A stretch of DNA of 64,000 bases, taken from assembly GCF_003991135.1 (NCBI RefSeq), contig NZ_CP016379.1:930001-994000 (forward strand), read 5' to 3'. The stretch comes from Anoxybacter fermentans (lineage in GTDB: Bacteria; Bacillota; Halanaerobiia; DY22613). The number at the start of each line of letters is the position of its first letter. Position 1 is the stretch's first letter. The notes below the pieces were generated by a model that did no database searches, was not told where the DNA came from, and saw nothing but the letters and a program-made list of their open reading frames with translations. Shown here piece by piece: positions 37,553-45,534 of the stretch. The position numbers were made by a program, and so were the translations under genes.

Positions 37553-37561
37553 AACGAATTT

Positions 37562-37788
37562 ATGGTTAAACTGCAAAAAAGCTAATTTTTCGCTTCTTGA
37601 GAAATTTTTCGAATCATCTAAAGCTCGATTTCCGCCGAAGTAAGGCTTCCTAATCAAAGGGCCCTCCTGGCCCTTAGAACTAGCTCATCACCTCCTGTGA
37701 TGAGGCCTTATTTCGTCGGAAATTTCGCTAAGATGATTTGGCGAAAAATTTCTATGTCGCTCAAAATTAGCTTTTTGCAGTAAAATGA
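37562..37788 (+). repeat. Palindromic element, full long form
   Basis: About 227 bp, forward. The two arms pair for about 85 bases each. The tip bears AAGGGCC-CTCCT-GGCCCTT and ATCAC-CTCCT-GTGAT hairpins. It lies just upstream of the nitrilase gene. Confidence 0.95.
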
Positions 37789-37822
37789 TAATTAAATTTT
37801 AAAATGCTTAGGAGGGAAGAGG

Positions 37823-38740
37823 ATGAAAGAATTTGTAGCAGCAGGCGTACAGATTGCCATTAAACCAAATGATGTTGAAGCTAATTTAGAAAAAATTGTT
37901 AAATGGATAGATAAAGCTGTTTATGAATATGAAGCAGAATTGATCGTCTTTGCTGAGACTATAACAACTGGTTTTACCCCAAATATGTCAGCTGAAGAAC
38001 TATGGGATTTGGTTGATACTATTCCTGGGCGTTTGACCGGGCCTGTAGCAGAAGCGGCTAAAAAGCACGGGGTTTATGTTGTTCTGCCTACCTATGAGCG
38101 GGGGCCATCTAGAGGAATTGTCTATAATTCAGCAGCCCTTATTGGACCTGAAGGTGAAATTGTGGGTGTATATCGTAAAACCCATCCATTTCCAACAGAA
38201 CGGAAGGCAGCTGGGGGTTGGTGCACTCCTGGAACCAGTGCAGAAGTCTATGAGACTAAATTAGGTAAGATCGGAATGATTATCTGCTATGATGGTGATT
38301 TTCCTGAATTGTGCCGCCTTTTGGCTGTAAAAGGCGCAGAAGTGATTGTTCGCCCTTCTGCACTTTTAAGGAGTTATGAGATCTGGGAGATGACCAACAT
38401 GGCCCGTGCCTATGATAACCATGTTTATATGATTGGTGTTAATTCTATTGGGCCAGATGCTGGAGGGAATTATTATTTTGGGCATAGTATGATTGTAAGT
38501 CCTATTGCTCAAAAATTGGCGCTGGCCCGTGGAACAGAAGAGATTATTGCTGTTAAGCTTAATCCAGATCCTCTTAAATATATCAGCTATGGAACTAAAT
38601 CACCAATGATCTTTGATCATCTGGAAGATCGGCATATCGCTATTTATAAAGACATTTTAAAAGAGGCAAAAAGTCAGTTTGAACCTGCCCGGCGGATTCC
38701 ATATGAAAAGAAGGCATTTTCTGAAGATAAAAATGAATAA
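37823..38740 (+). CDS. Carbon-nitrogen hydrolase (nitrilase superfamily amidase)
   Basis: A 305-residue enzyme with the Glu-Lys-Cys triad: Glu45 (FAETITTGF), Lys119 (YRKTHPF) and Cys155 (IICYDGDFPEL). The tail shows no transmembrane part. The superfamily hydrolyses amides, N-carbamoyl compounds and nitriles. Beside ureide enzymes, an omega-amide or N-carbamoyl acid is the likely substrate. A nitroreductase follows after 24 bases. A degraded copy of both lies near 13500. Confidence 0.92.
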   Translation: MKEFVAAGVQIAIKPNDVEANLEKIVKWIDKAVYEYEAELIVFAETITTGFTPNMSAEELWDLVDTIPGRLTGPVAEAAKKHGVYVVLPTYERGPSRGIVYNSAALIGPEGEIVGVYRKTHPFPTERKAAGGWCTPGTSAEVYETKLGKIGMIICYDGDFPELCRLLAVKGAEVIVRPSALLRSYEIWEMTNMARAYDNHVYMIGVNSIGPDAGGNYYFGHSMIVSPIAQKLALARGTEEIIAVKLNPDPLKYISYGTKSPMIFDHLEDRHIAIYKDILKEAKSQFEPARRIPYEKKAFSEDKNE

Positions 38741-38764
38741 ATAATAGCCAAAGGAGTGATTTTT

Positions 38765-39244
38765 ATGGATGTAATGGAAGCTATTCGGAAACGGAGAAGT
38801 ATAAGAGCTTATAAAAATGAACCTATCAGTGATGAGATTTTACAAAAACTTTTAACAGCAGGACAGCTGGCTCCAACCGGTAATAACAAACAGCCCTGGA
38901 AACTGATAGTAGTCCGGGATCCTGAGATGAGAAAGAAGATAAATGATGCCTGTGCTCAGGATTTTATCGGTGATGCTCCTGTTATACTTGTGGCATGTTC
39001 CAGTAAAGAGCCTAAAGATATGAATACTACTATTGTTGTTGATCATATTACTCTGGTAGCTGTTGCTGAAGGTCTTGGAAGTTGCTGGATTAGATCTTTT
39101 GATGAAGCGAAAATAAAGGAATTATTAGATATTCCTGAAGAAATTCATGTGGTATGTCTATTGCCCATTGGTTATCCTGCTGAAAATCCTGAAATGCCTG
39201 AAAGAAAGCCATTATCTGAATTGGTGTCTTATGAAAAGTATTGA
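38765..39244 (+). CDS. Nitroreductase family flavoprotein
   Basis: A 159-residue FMN-dependent oxidoreductase. RKRRSIRAYKNEPI and APTGNNKQPWKLIVV hold the FMN-binding residues, and VAEGLGSCWI is the second family motif. Short members reduce nitro groups, quinones or other unsaturated substrates with NAD(P)H. ATG is chosen behind AAAGGAG. Role in the pathway is unknown. Confidence 0.9.
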   Translation: MDVMEAIRKRRSIRAYKNEPISDEILQKLLTAGQLAPTGNNKQPWKLIVVRDPEMRKKINDACAQDFIGDAPVILVACSSKEPKDMNTTIVVDHITLVAVAEGLGSCWIRSFDEAKIKELLDIPEEIHVVCLLPIGYPAENPEMPERKPLSELVSYEKY

Positions 39245-39251
39245 ATATAAG

Positions 39252-39280
39252 GAGTACTCCTCCTGGAGTGCTCTTTTTTT
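39252..39280 (+). terminator. Terminator after nitroreductase
   Basis: The 9-bp stem GAGTACTCC/GGAGTGCTC (one G-U pair) with a TCCT loop is followed by TTTTTTT. Confidence 0.85.
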
Positions 39281-39413
39281 AATGTTCATGCAGTAAAATA
39301 AGATTACTTACCACATAGATGGCCAAAGGCTATTTTCCTCTCAAAACTTTTTCTGGAATTAAAAATTAAAATAAACTAAATGTTGAAGGTAATGATACAC
39401 TGTATATAAAAAT

Positions 39414-39485
39414 TTTAGAATTGATTTTCTTCTATTGTTTTGATATGATATATAATAAAAAATTTTAGTCTTTTAAGAGCAATCA
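39414..39485 (+). repeat. AT-rich spacer/promoter repeat, copy 2
   Basis: The partner of 13796-13868. It holds a TTGATT...TATGAT promoter-like pair with a 17-base spacer. Confidence 0.7.
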
Positions 39486-39504
39486 TTTATGAGGAGGAAA
39501 TGAG

Positions 39505-39592
39505 ATGAAAAAAAGGTATTAGTGATTTTAAAGAAATGATAGATAATGATTATTTTTTTATTGATAAGAGTTTATTTATAAAGGAGGTTTAA
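39505..39592 (+). pseudogene. N-terminal fragment of AAA-ATPase-like (pfam09820-type) protein
   Basis: Read with one A fewer in the A-run after ATG, the frame gives GISDFKEMIDNDYFFIDKS followed by LFIKEV, the hallmark start of the AAA-ATPase-like/PD-(D/E)XK proteins common in anaerobes, then stops. The remaining about 500 residues are absent. Confidence 0.75.
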
Positions 39593-39599
39593 ATTAAAT

Positions 39600-39746
39600 A
39601 TGGAGAAAAAACACAATAAACCCTGGTCATATGGATTTATTGGTTTTCAAGCATTTAGTTATCATAATCCATGGATGCTTTTCTTCTTTGCTTATTTTGG
39701 ATTTTTTTCATATTTTAAATATTATAAAACACAATTAAATATTTAG
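39600..39746 (+). CDS. Small membrane ORF, 48 residues
   Basis: AAGGAGG precedes ATG by 12 bases. The product has a hydrophobic, Phe-rich segment (PWMLFFFAYFGFFSYFKYY). After the stop, another frame continues with GVLGIIGVIIAFLGVLGLIRV, so an ancestral two-helix protein may have been frameshifted. Possible DUF3796-like origin, low certainty. Confidence 0.4.
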   Translation: MEKKHNKPWSYGFIGFQAFSYHNPWMLFFFAYFGFFSYFKYYKTQLNI

Positions 39747-40042
39747 GTGTTCTTGGAATAATAGGTGTTATTATAGCATTTCTTGGAGTATTAGGATTGA
39801 TAAGAGTCTAAGTATTTATTTAATATACGAAAGAGGCATTTGCTTTGTCCCAGAACACTGAATACACAAGAATGATAGTCACATGTGTTATTAGATTTCT
39901 CTGGGCTTGGTGCTCTAAGGTATTTTGGAGGAAAAAGGTGTTAGCTCTGATACATATTTGAATGTATTCTTTACGAAGATGAAGGAGGATTATATACCGG
40001 TTTTTAAGAAGATGTGGGAATAGAGAAGGGAGAGAAAAATTA

Positions 40043-40915
40043 TTGAAGATAATAGATGTACACCTGCATTTTTCAAATATTAAGGTCTTTAAAGATACAG
40101 CAAACGAAATGTCACATCTGGATTATTCAGCAAAAGGGCTTAAAAAAGAATTTTCAGAGGCAAATGTAATAATTGGAATTGGTATGGGATTAACGGAGAC
40201 GGAAGAGGAAAGTTTTCCTGATTTTTTATCTTTTAACCCAATGGGATTAGACCTTACGGAAGAGATACCGGAATTTCTGGTCTACTGTGCAGGGATTAAC
40301 CCTGTAAGGTTAGAAGGAGATAGTAGGGAGAAAGAGCTTTTAAATATAGAAAAAGAGTTAAAAAAAGGTCTGGTAGTGGGTATAAAGGTTTATGCTGGAT
40401 ATTACCCTTACTATGTATATGACCCTGTTTATGAACCTATTTATGAACTGGCCAGAAAGTATAATATGCCAGTCGTGATTCATAGTGGGGATACCTATTC
40501 AGACCGGGGACTTTTGAAGTATTCACATCCACTTAATATTGATGAAGTTGCTGTAAAATATCGGGATGTAAATTTTGTCATTGCTCATTTTGGAGATCCG
40601 TGGGTGATGGATACAGCGGAGCTTATATCGAAAAATCCTAATGTATATGCTGACCTTTCTGGTTTAATTGTTGGAGATGAGAGAGAGATAAATCGGTTTA
40701 AAAGTATACCTTTATTTGTGGATCATATTAAACGGGGATTGGTTTATGCTGATAATTATGAAAAAATTCTTTTTGGGTCTGACTGGCCTTTAGTACCAAT
40801 TAAACCATATATTGAATTTGTAAAATCAATTATACCAGAAGAATTTTATGAAAATGTGTTTTATAAAAATGCTTTAAATGTTTTTCCAGGATTAAAGAGA
40901 AATTTAGATTTTTAG
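40043..40915 (+). CDS. Amidohydrolase_2 family protein
   Basis: A 290-residue TIM-barrel metal hydrolase or decarboxylase. It has the HxH motif in IDVHLHF at the start, His in MPVVIHSGDTYS, His in NFVIAHFGDPW and the terminal Asp in ILFGSDWPL. TTG start behind AAGGGAGAG. The family includes lactone and amide hydrolases and ACMSD-type decarboxylases. The substrate is unknown. A broken copy lies at 17824, and its neighbours also have relics, so the whole region was duplicated once. Confidence 0.9.
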   Translation: MKIIDVHLHFSNIKVFKDTANEMSHLDYSAKGLKKEFSEANVIIGIGMGLTETEEESFPDFLSFNPMGLDLTEEIPEFLVYCAGINPVRLEGDSREKELLNIEKELKKGLVVGIKVYAGYYPYYVYDPVYEPIYELARKYNMPVVIHSGDTYSDRGLLKYSHPLNIDEVAVKYRDVNFVIAHFGDPWVMDTAELISKNPNVYADLSGLIVGDEREINRFKSIPLFVDHIKRGLVYADNYEKILFGSDWPLVPIKPYIEFVKSIIPEEFYENVFYKNALNVFPGLKRNLDF

Positions 40916-40924
40916 GTATTGAAG

Positions 40925-40960
40925 GGTGAGCTTACTTTTTATGAGCTCACCTTTGGTTTT
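40925..40960 (+). terminator. Terminator after amidohydrolase
   Basis: The stem GGTGAGCT/AGCTCACC with an 11-base loop is followed by TTTGGTTTT. Confidence 0.75.
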
Positions 40961-41012
40961 AATAACCGTTTTGCAGGAATTCTTTTCTTCTCTAAAGAAA
41001 ATATTTTAAAGA

Positions 41013-41163
41013 TGATTAAATTACAAAAAAAATTAATCTTTCGTTTTAAAAGATTTTCGAACCATCTATAGTTTAATTTCAGTGACATGATTAGCTCATC
41101 ATATTCTGTAATAAGATCTAAACTATGGTTTGGTATTCACCATTAGCTTTTGCAGTTAAATCA
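41013..41163 (+). repeat. Palindromic element, degenerate copy
   Basis: Both ends are recognisable (TGATTAAATTACAAAAAAAA... and TTTTGCAGTTAAATCA), the inside is eroded and shortened. It lies upstream of the MscS gene. Confidence 0.75.
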
Positions 41164-41198
41164 AAGATACATTAAAACATGAAATAGGGGTGTTAGTT

Positions 41199-42125
41199 TT
41201 GAAGTGGTTCAAAGATTATCTTTTAATTAATTTTGATATTCAATCTGAAATTTTTTATTCAGTTTTTATTATTTCAATGATCCTGCTTTTAAGATGGGTA
41301 ATTATTAAATTTATTAATAATAATGTTGAAGATGTTGTTTTGCGTTATAGATGGCGCAAGATATTTACTTATGCTTCATTTATATTGGCTATAATCTTAC
41401 TTCTCCCGGTGTGGTTAAAGGGTTTTCGATCCCTTATGACATTTTTGGGATTGTTTTCAGCAGGTCTGGCTATTGCTTTAAGGGATTTAGTTTCTAATCT
41501 GGTTGGTTGGTTTTTTATAATCTGGAGACGGCCTTTTGTTGTTGGTGACCGGATTCAAATTGGAGATGTAGCTGGAGATATAATAGATATTCGTATATTT
41601 ACTTTTTCTATGATGGAGATAGGTAATTGGGTTGATGCTGACCAGAGTACAGGTCGGGTAATACATGTTCCCAATAGTAAGGTTTTAACCAATACTATTG
41701 CCAATTTTACCACCGGTTTTGAATATATCTGGAATGAAATTCCTGTTCTCATTACTTTTGAGAGCGATTGGGAAAAGGCCAAAAAAATTTTGCTGGATAT
41801 AGCTTATCATCACACTGCCCATTTAAGTGAACCTGTCCGCCAGAGAATTAATGAGGCAGCCCAGAAATTTATGATTATATGTTGGAAAAACTTAACTCCA
41901 TATGTTTTTACCCGTGTGACTGAAAGTGGTATTTTATTGACTATTCGTTATTTATGTGAACCTCATAAACGTCGGAACAGTGAGGAACTAATCTGGGAGG
42001 ATGTATTAAGGGAATTTGCGAAATATGATACAATTGAATTTGCTTATCCAACTTACCGTTTTTATAGTAAAGAATTTAAGTCAATGTTATCAGAAAAGGA
42101 TATTCAACAGTATGAGAAGGAGTAA
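41199..42125 (+). CDS. MscS-type mechanosensitive channel
   Basis: A 308-residue protein. Two or three N-terminal hydrophobic helices are followed by the pore helix and beta domain, GLFSAGLAIALRDLVSNLVGWFFI and RPFVVGDRIQIGDVAGDIIDI, which are diagnostic for MscS. The C-terminal about 130 residues form the cytoplasmic cage. TTG is chosen as start because AGGGGTG precedes it. It opens under membrane tension to release solutes in hypo-osmotic shock. Confidence 0.92.
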   Translation: MKWFKDYLLINFDIQSEIFYSVFIISMILLLRWVIIKFINNNVEDVVLRYRWRKIFTYASFILAIILLLPVWLKGFRSLMTFLGLFSAGLAIALRDLVSNLVGWFFIIWRRPFVVGDRIQIGDVAGDIIDIRIFTFSMMEIGNWVDADQSTGRVIHVPNSKVLTNTIANFTTGFEYIWNEIPVLITFESDWEKAKKILLDIAYHHTAHLSEPVRQRINEAAQKFMIICWKNLTPYVFTRVTESGILLTIRYLCEPHKRRNSEELIWEDVLREFAKYDTIEFAYPTYRFYSKEFKSMLSEKDIQQYEKE

Positions 42126-42286
42126 TAAATGGCATCAAGTAATTTTTAAGGAGTGAAAAAAGTAAAACTTCTCATCATTAAAAAAGGAAGAACTGGTTCA
42201 ATTAAAACGATATGCTTTCAAGGATAAGGAGAATTTAAAGAAAGCTTTAATAATTTTTAAATATGTGATTGTGACATTATAATTTG

Positions 42287-42316
42287 CCCTGGGTGGAGCT
42301 GGCCCGGGGTTTTTTG
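42287..42316 (+). terminator. Terminator downstream of MscS
   Basis: The 7-bp stem CCCTGGG/CCCGGGG (one G-U pair) with a 9-base loop is followed by TTTTTT. Confidence 0.75.
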
Positions 42317-42361
42317 TTTGGAGAATGGTCGTGGAATATTAACTGAAAGTAAATTAAAAGG

Positions 42362-42486
42362 GATAATTTGCTTTTTTATAGAAAAAAAGAGAAGGAAACT
42401 CAATGGATTTTAACGAATAATAATTAAATAATTTTTCAGTGTATAGAATTCTTTTGAAAGATAAGAATTTGCAATATTAATTTGTA
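42362..42486 (+). repeat. 125-bp direct repeat, copy A
   Basis: It matches 44320-44442 at most positions (shared blocks include ATAATTTGCTTTTTTATAGA and ATGGATTTTAACGAATAAT). The two copies bracket the MFS gene in the same orientation. Confidence 0.9.
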
Positions 42487-42566
42487 ATTTGTATAAGATC
42501 AGAGGAAGGTGAAGGTTATGAATATATTTAGAAATAGATGAGTAAGGTTTTGAAGGAGAGGATGAA

Positions 42567-42596
42567 ATGAGTAAACTATCAAGGAGGATTTTTTGA
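42567..42596 (+). CDS. Nine-codon frame before MFS gene
   Basis: GGAGAGGATGAA precedes an ATG that reads MSKLSRRIF and stops at TGA, which overlaps the TTG start and is 2 bases before the ATG start of the MFS gene. The AGGAGG of the MFS gene lies inside it. Possible leader peptide or translational coupling device. Confidence 0.35.
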   Translation: MSKLSRRIF

Positions 42597-43861
42597 ATAT
42601 GCTCATTAAACTAAAAAGAGAACGTAATTTATGTTTTTATTTTATCGGATTATTTGTCTCAACTATTGGAAGTGGTATAAGTCATATTGCATTAATGTGG
42701 GTATCTTTGGAATTAACAGGAAAATATACAACTATTGGCGCCATAACCAGTGCAAATGTAATTATTTTAGCTGTATTTGGTTTGTTTACAGGAGTTCTTA
42801 TAGATGGTTTTAACAAGAAAAAATTTTTAGTAAGAATTGATTTATTCAAAGGAGTATTAGTATTAATTATTCCCTTTTTGTTTTCTTATCTTGGGATGTT
42901 AAATATACACTTGCTCTGGATTTATGTAATTTTGAGTTCTTTTGCCGAAGTACCGACAAATCAGGCTCATTTTGCCATAATTCCTTCTCTGGTTAAAGAT
43001 AATAAATTATTGGTTAAAGTAAATAGTATATCTACTACTTTACTTAGAATTGGTTCTGTTTTGGGCCCGGCTGTGGGTGGTATTATAGTCAGTCAATTTG
43101 GAATTGCGACAGCATTTTTGGTGGATGCTTTAACCTTTTTCTTTTCTGCGGGATGCCTGGTATTTTTAAAACCATATTATTCTACTGATTCAATTTCTAT
43201 TGAAGGATATAGACAGGTTGTAAAAACTGTTAAAGAGTTTAAAGACAATATTGCTTTATCATTTTCATTAATATTGAAAAATGTTTTCTTGAGAAGATTA
43301 ACTATGTACAATCTTGTTACTAATTTTATTATGGGGCCACTTTTTATTCTGGCACCAATTATTGCAAAAAATACCGGGTTAGGTGCTGCTGGATATGGGA
43401 TGTTACAATCACTAATGATGATAGGATTATCTATTGGAGGATTATTAATTACTTTAGTTGAAATCGACTTTAATAAGGTTAAGATGTTATTGATAGGAAA
43501 TATTGGCTTTGCAGGGTCCTTTCTCTTATTAGTATTAATATCTGCCAAATATATGCCATATGTAGTATTTTTCCTGGCTGGTTTCTTTTTGGTTGGAGGA
43601 AAGGTTTTTGGACATACTATTTTTCAAGAGAGTGTTCCAAAGGAACATTTAGGAAAATTCATGGGATCTTTTGGTTTTGTTGGTAATTTAGTTCAGCCAG
43701 TTAATCTATGGTTGAGTACATATTTTATTGGTTTAGGAAAATTAAATGAGGTTTTGCTAATATTAAGTACCTTTTCGATAGTGGTGTCTATTTATAGTTT
43801 TAAATTTCTCAATATGCATTATAAATTTGAAGCACTTGTTGAAGACTCTGGAATTGGTTGA
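42593..43861 (+). CDS. MFS transporter (macrolide-efflux-like)
   Basis: A 422-residue membrane protein with about 12 hydrophobic segments, like MefA/Bcr-type exporters with the MFS_3 layout (FIGLFVSTIGSGISHIALMW, GVLIDGFNKKKFLV, GPAVGGIIVSQFG). A TTG start 5 bases after AAGGAGG, or the ATG two codons later, are both possible. Flanked by 125-bp direct repeats and a palindromic element, which suggests it arrived or was amplified by recombination. Substrate unknown. Confidence 0.88.
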   Translation: MNMLIKLKRERNLCFYFIGLFVSTIGSGISHIALMWVSLELTGKYTTIGAITSANVIILAVFGLFTGVLIDGFNKKKFLVRIDLFKGVLVLIIPFLFSYLGMLNIHLLWIYVILSSFAEVPTNQAHFAIIPSLVKDNKLLVKVNSISTTLLRIGSVLGPAVGGIIVSQFGIATAFLVDALTFFFSAGCLVFLKPYYSTDSISIEGYRQVVKTVKEFKDNIALSFSLILKNVFLRRLTMYNLVTNFIMGPLFILAPIIAKNTGLGAAGYGMLQSLMMIGLSIGGLLITLVEIDFNKVKMLLIGNIGFAGSFLLLVLISAKYMPYVVFFLAGFFLVGGKVFGHTIFQESVPKEHLGKFMGSFGFVGNLVQPVNLWLSTYFIGLGKLNEVLLILSTFSIVVSIYSFKFLNMHYKFEALVEDSGIG

Positions 43862-44093
43862 TAGCTATTGAGATATAGGTTTGTCCTGGGGAACTGGCCT
43901 GTTTTTTTTCAATAACTTTCAAGAAAATAATTTTTTCTGTTGAAAACTCAATTTGCTTAACTATGGGGAGATTTTGAAATCAGTTAATAAACTGTCCAAA
44001 TCTACTTGACCAGGTTATACTATTCTTATGTATAATCCTCCCTTAGGTTAGATCTTTGTTCAGCAAATAATTATTTCAATTTTTAAAGAAGAT
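43862..44093. other. Spacer after MFS gene
   Basis: TCCTGGGGAACTGGCCTG followed by TTTTTTTT just after the stop codon may be a weak terminator. Nothing else is supported. Confidence 0.35.
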
Positions 44094-44315
44094 AATTATA
44101 CTGCAAAAAGCTAATTTTGAGCGACATAGAAATTTTTCGCCAAATCATCTTAGCGAGATTTCCAACGAAATAAGGCTTCATCACAGGAGGTGATGAGCTA
44201 ATCAAGGGCCAGGAGGACCCTTTGATTAGGAAGCCTTATTTTGGCTGAAATCGAGCTTTAGATGGTTCGAAAAATTTCTCAAGGAGTGAAAAATTAGCTT
44301 TTTGCAGTTTAATCA
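44094..44315 (-). repeat. Palindromic element, full long form
   Basis: About 222 bp, reverse. The tip shows CATCAC-AGGAG-GTGATG and GGGCC-AGGAG-GACCC hairpins with identical AGGAG loops. It lies directly before direct repeat copy B. Confidence 0.95.
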
Positions 44316-44319
44316 AAGG

Positions 44320-44442
44320 TATAATTTGCTTTTTTATAGAAAAAAAGAAGGAAACCCAATGGATTTTAACGAATAATAATTAAATAATTTTTCTAAGTAT
44401 AGAATTCTTTTAAAAGATAAAAATTTTGCAGTACTAATTTGT
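44320..44442 (+). repeat. 125-bp direct repeat, copy B
   Basis: The partner of 42362-42486. It begins only a few bases after the palindromic element. Confidence 0.9.
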
Positions 44443-44507
44443 ACAGAAAAGAAGATTCCTTTTTTATTTTGTATTCAACACTCAACTATTTAGAAAGAGG
44501 GTAAAAA

Positions 44508-45035
44508 ATGAAAAAGGTAAAACAATCTGAGTTAAAAAAATATTTATCAACAAAAAGTGATGTAGAATTAAAAAAAGAAATATTGGAATTGTTTAAATTA
44601 TATCCAAATGTACAAGAATATTATTATTTAAAGATCTATCCTGAAAAAGAAGAAGAGATCATGGAAAAGTATTTACAAATTATTAGAGATGAATTTTTTC
44701 CGGAAAGAGGTGTACCTACTTTACGATATTCAATAATGAGAAAGGCAATTTCTGATTTTAAAAAAATATCTAAAACACCTAAAAATATTGCTGAGTTAAT
44801 GATGTCATATGTAGAATTTGGAGTTGATTTTACTAATGTATATGGTGATATAAGTGCACGATTTTATAATAGTATATTCAGTATGTATGAAAAAACAATA
44901 TCGTACATCTTAAAAAACAATTTGCAACAATATTTTAAAGAAAGATGTAGGAAGGTTATGGAAAAAAGTAGAGGGATTGGATGGGGATTTGGTGATGATA
45001 TGGAGTGTCTTTATTATGAGAATTTCGAAGATTAA
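44508..45035 (+). CDS. DUF6155 family protein
   Basis: A 175-residue basic helical protein. The start KKVKQSELKKYLSTKSDVELKKEI and the ELFKLYPNVQEYYYLKI and VEFGVDFTNVYGDI segments match the DUF6155 pattern. No signal or membrane segment. Function unknown. AGAAAGAGGG ribosome site and its own terminator. Confidence 0.75.
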   Translation: MKKVKQSELKKYLSTKSDVELKKEILELFKLYPNVQEYYYLKIYPEKEEEIMEKYLQIIRDEFFPERGVPTLRYSIMRKAISDFKKISKTPKNIAELMMSYVEFGVDFTNVYGDISARFYNSIFSMYEKTISYILKNNLQQYFKERCRKVMEKSRGIGWGFGDDMECLYYENFED

Positions 45036-45071
45036 TTTATCAATTAGTGCTGTTGTTAAATGAAAGCTAAG

Positions 45072-45102
45072 AAAGACTTTCGTTGATGAAAGTCTTTTTT
45101 TT
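45072..45102 (+). terminator. Terminator after DUF6155 gene
   Basis: The 10-bp stem AAAGACTTTC/GAAAGTCTTT with a GTTGAT loop is followed by a T-run. Confidence 0.85.
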
Positions 45103-45209
45103 GTGCATTAATTTAAGTTAACCAGGTCAGTCTTTATAAGTACAAACTTTTATTGTTCTTAATCTTAAGGTCTTAAGGAGTATTAAAATAATTTCAAGTT
45201 TTCTATCTA

Positions 45210-45431
45210 TGATTATACTGCAAAAAACTAATTTTGAACGACATAGAAATTTTTCGCTAAATCATCTTAGCGAGATCTCTGCCGAAATAAGGCCTTATCA
45301 CAGGAGGTGATGAGCTAATCAAGAGCCAGGAGGTCCCTTTGATTAGGAAGCTTTATTTCAGCTGAAATCGAGCTTTAGATGATTCGAAAAATTTCTCAAG
45401 AAGTGAAAATTAGCTTTTTGCAGTTTAACCA
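45210..45431 (-). repeat. Palindromic element, full long form
   Basis: About 222 bp, reverse, close in sequence to the copy at 44094. AGGAG loops are kept (ATCAC-AGGAG-GTGAT, GAGCC-AGGAG-GTCCC, the second stem weakened). It lies upstream of the methionine synthase genes. Confidence 0.95.
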
Positions 45432-45534
45432 TCTATTTTTATCATATATCATGTATATAATGGTTGAAATTTCCCCTTTAATGCTTTAAAATAAAAAATA
45501 AGTATTCATTTCTATACGAAAAAGGATGAAGCTT

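Larger units (their letters stand above)
39281..40042. other. Gene-relic stretch
   Basis: It contains a shared AT-rich promoter-like repeat, an AAA-ATPase-like fragment, a 48-codon membrane ORF, and an open C-terminal-like frame ending KMKEDYIPVFKKMWE at 40023 that I cannot assign. No long intact gene. Confidence 0.5.
42126..42592. other. Spacer between MscS and MFS genes
   Basis: It holds a terminator, the first copy of a 125-bp direct repeat and two very short frames with good ribosome sites (ATG at 42519, 7 codons, and ATG at 42567, 9 codons). No larger gene. Confidence 0.5.

Noticed and set aside
45432-45534. SAM riboswitch or T-box before the methionine genes
   Set aside because: Looked for the conserved core stems and did not find them; the region is short and AT-rich.
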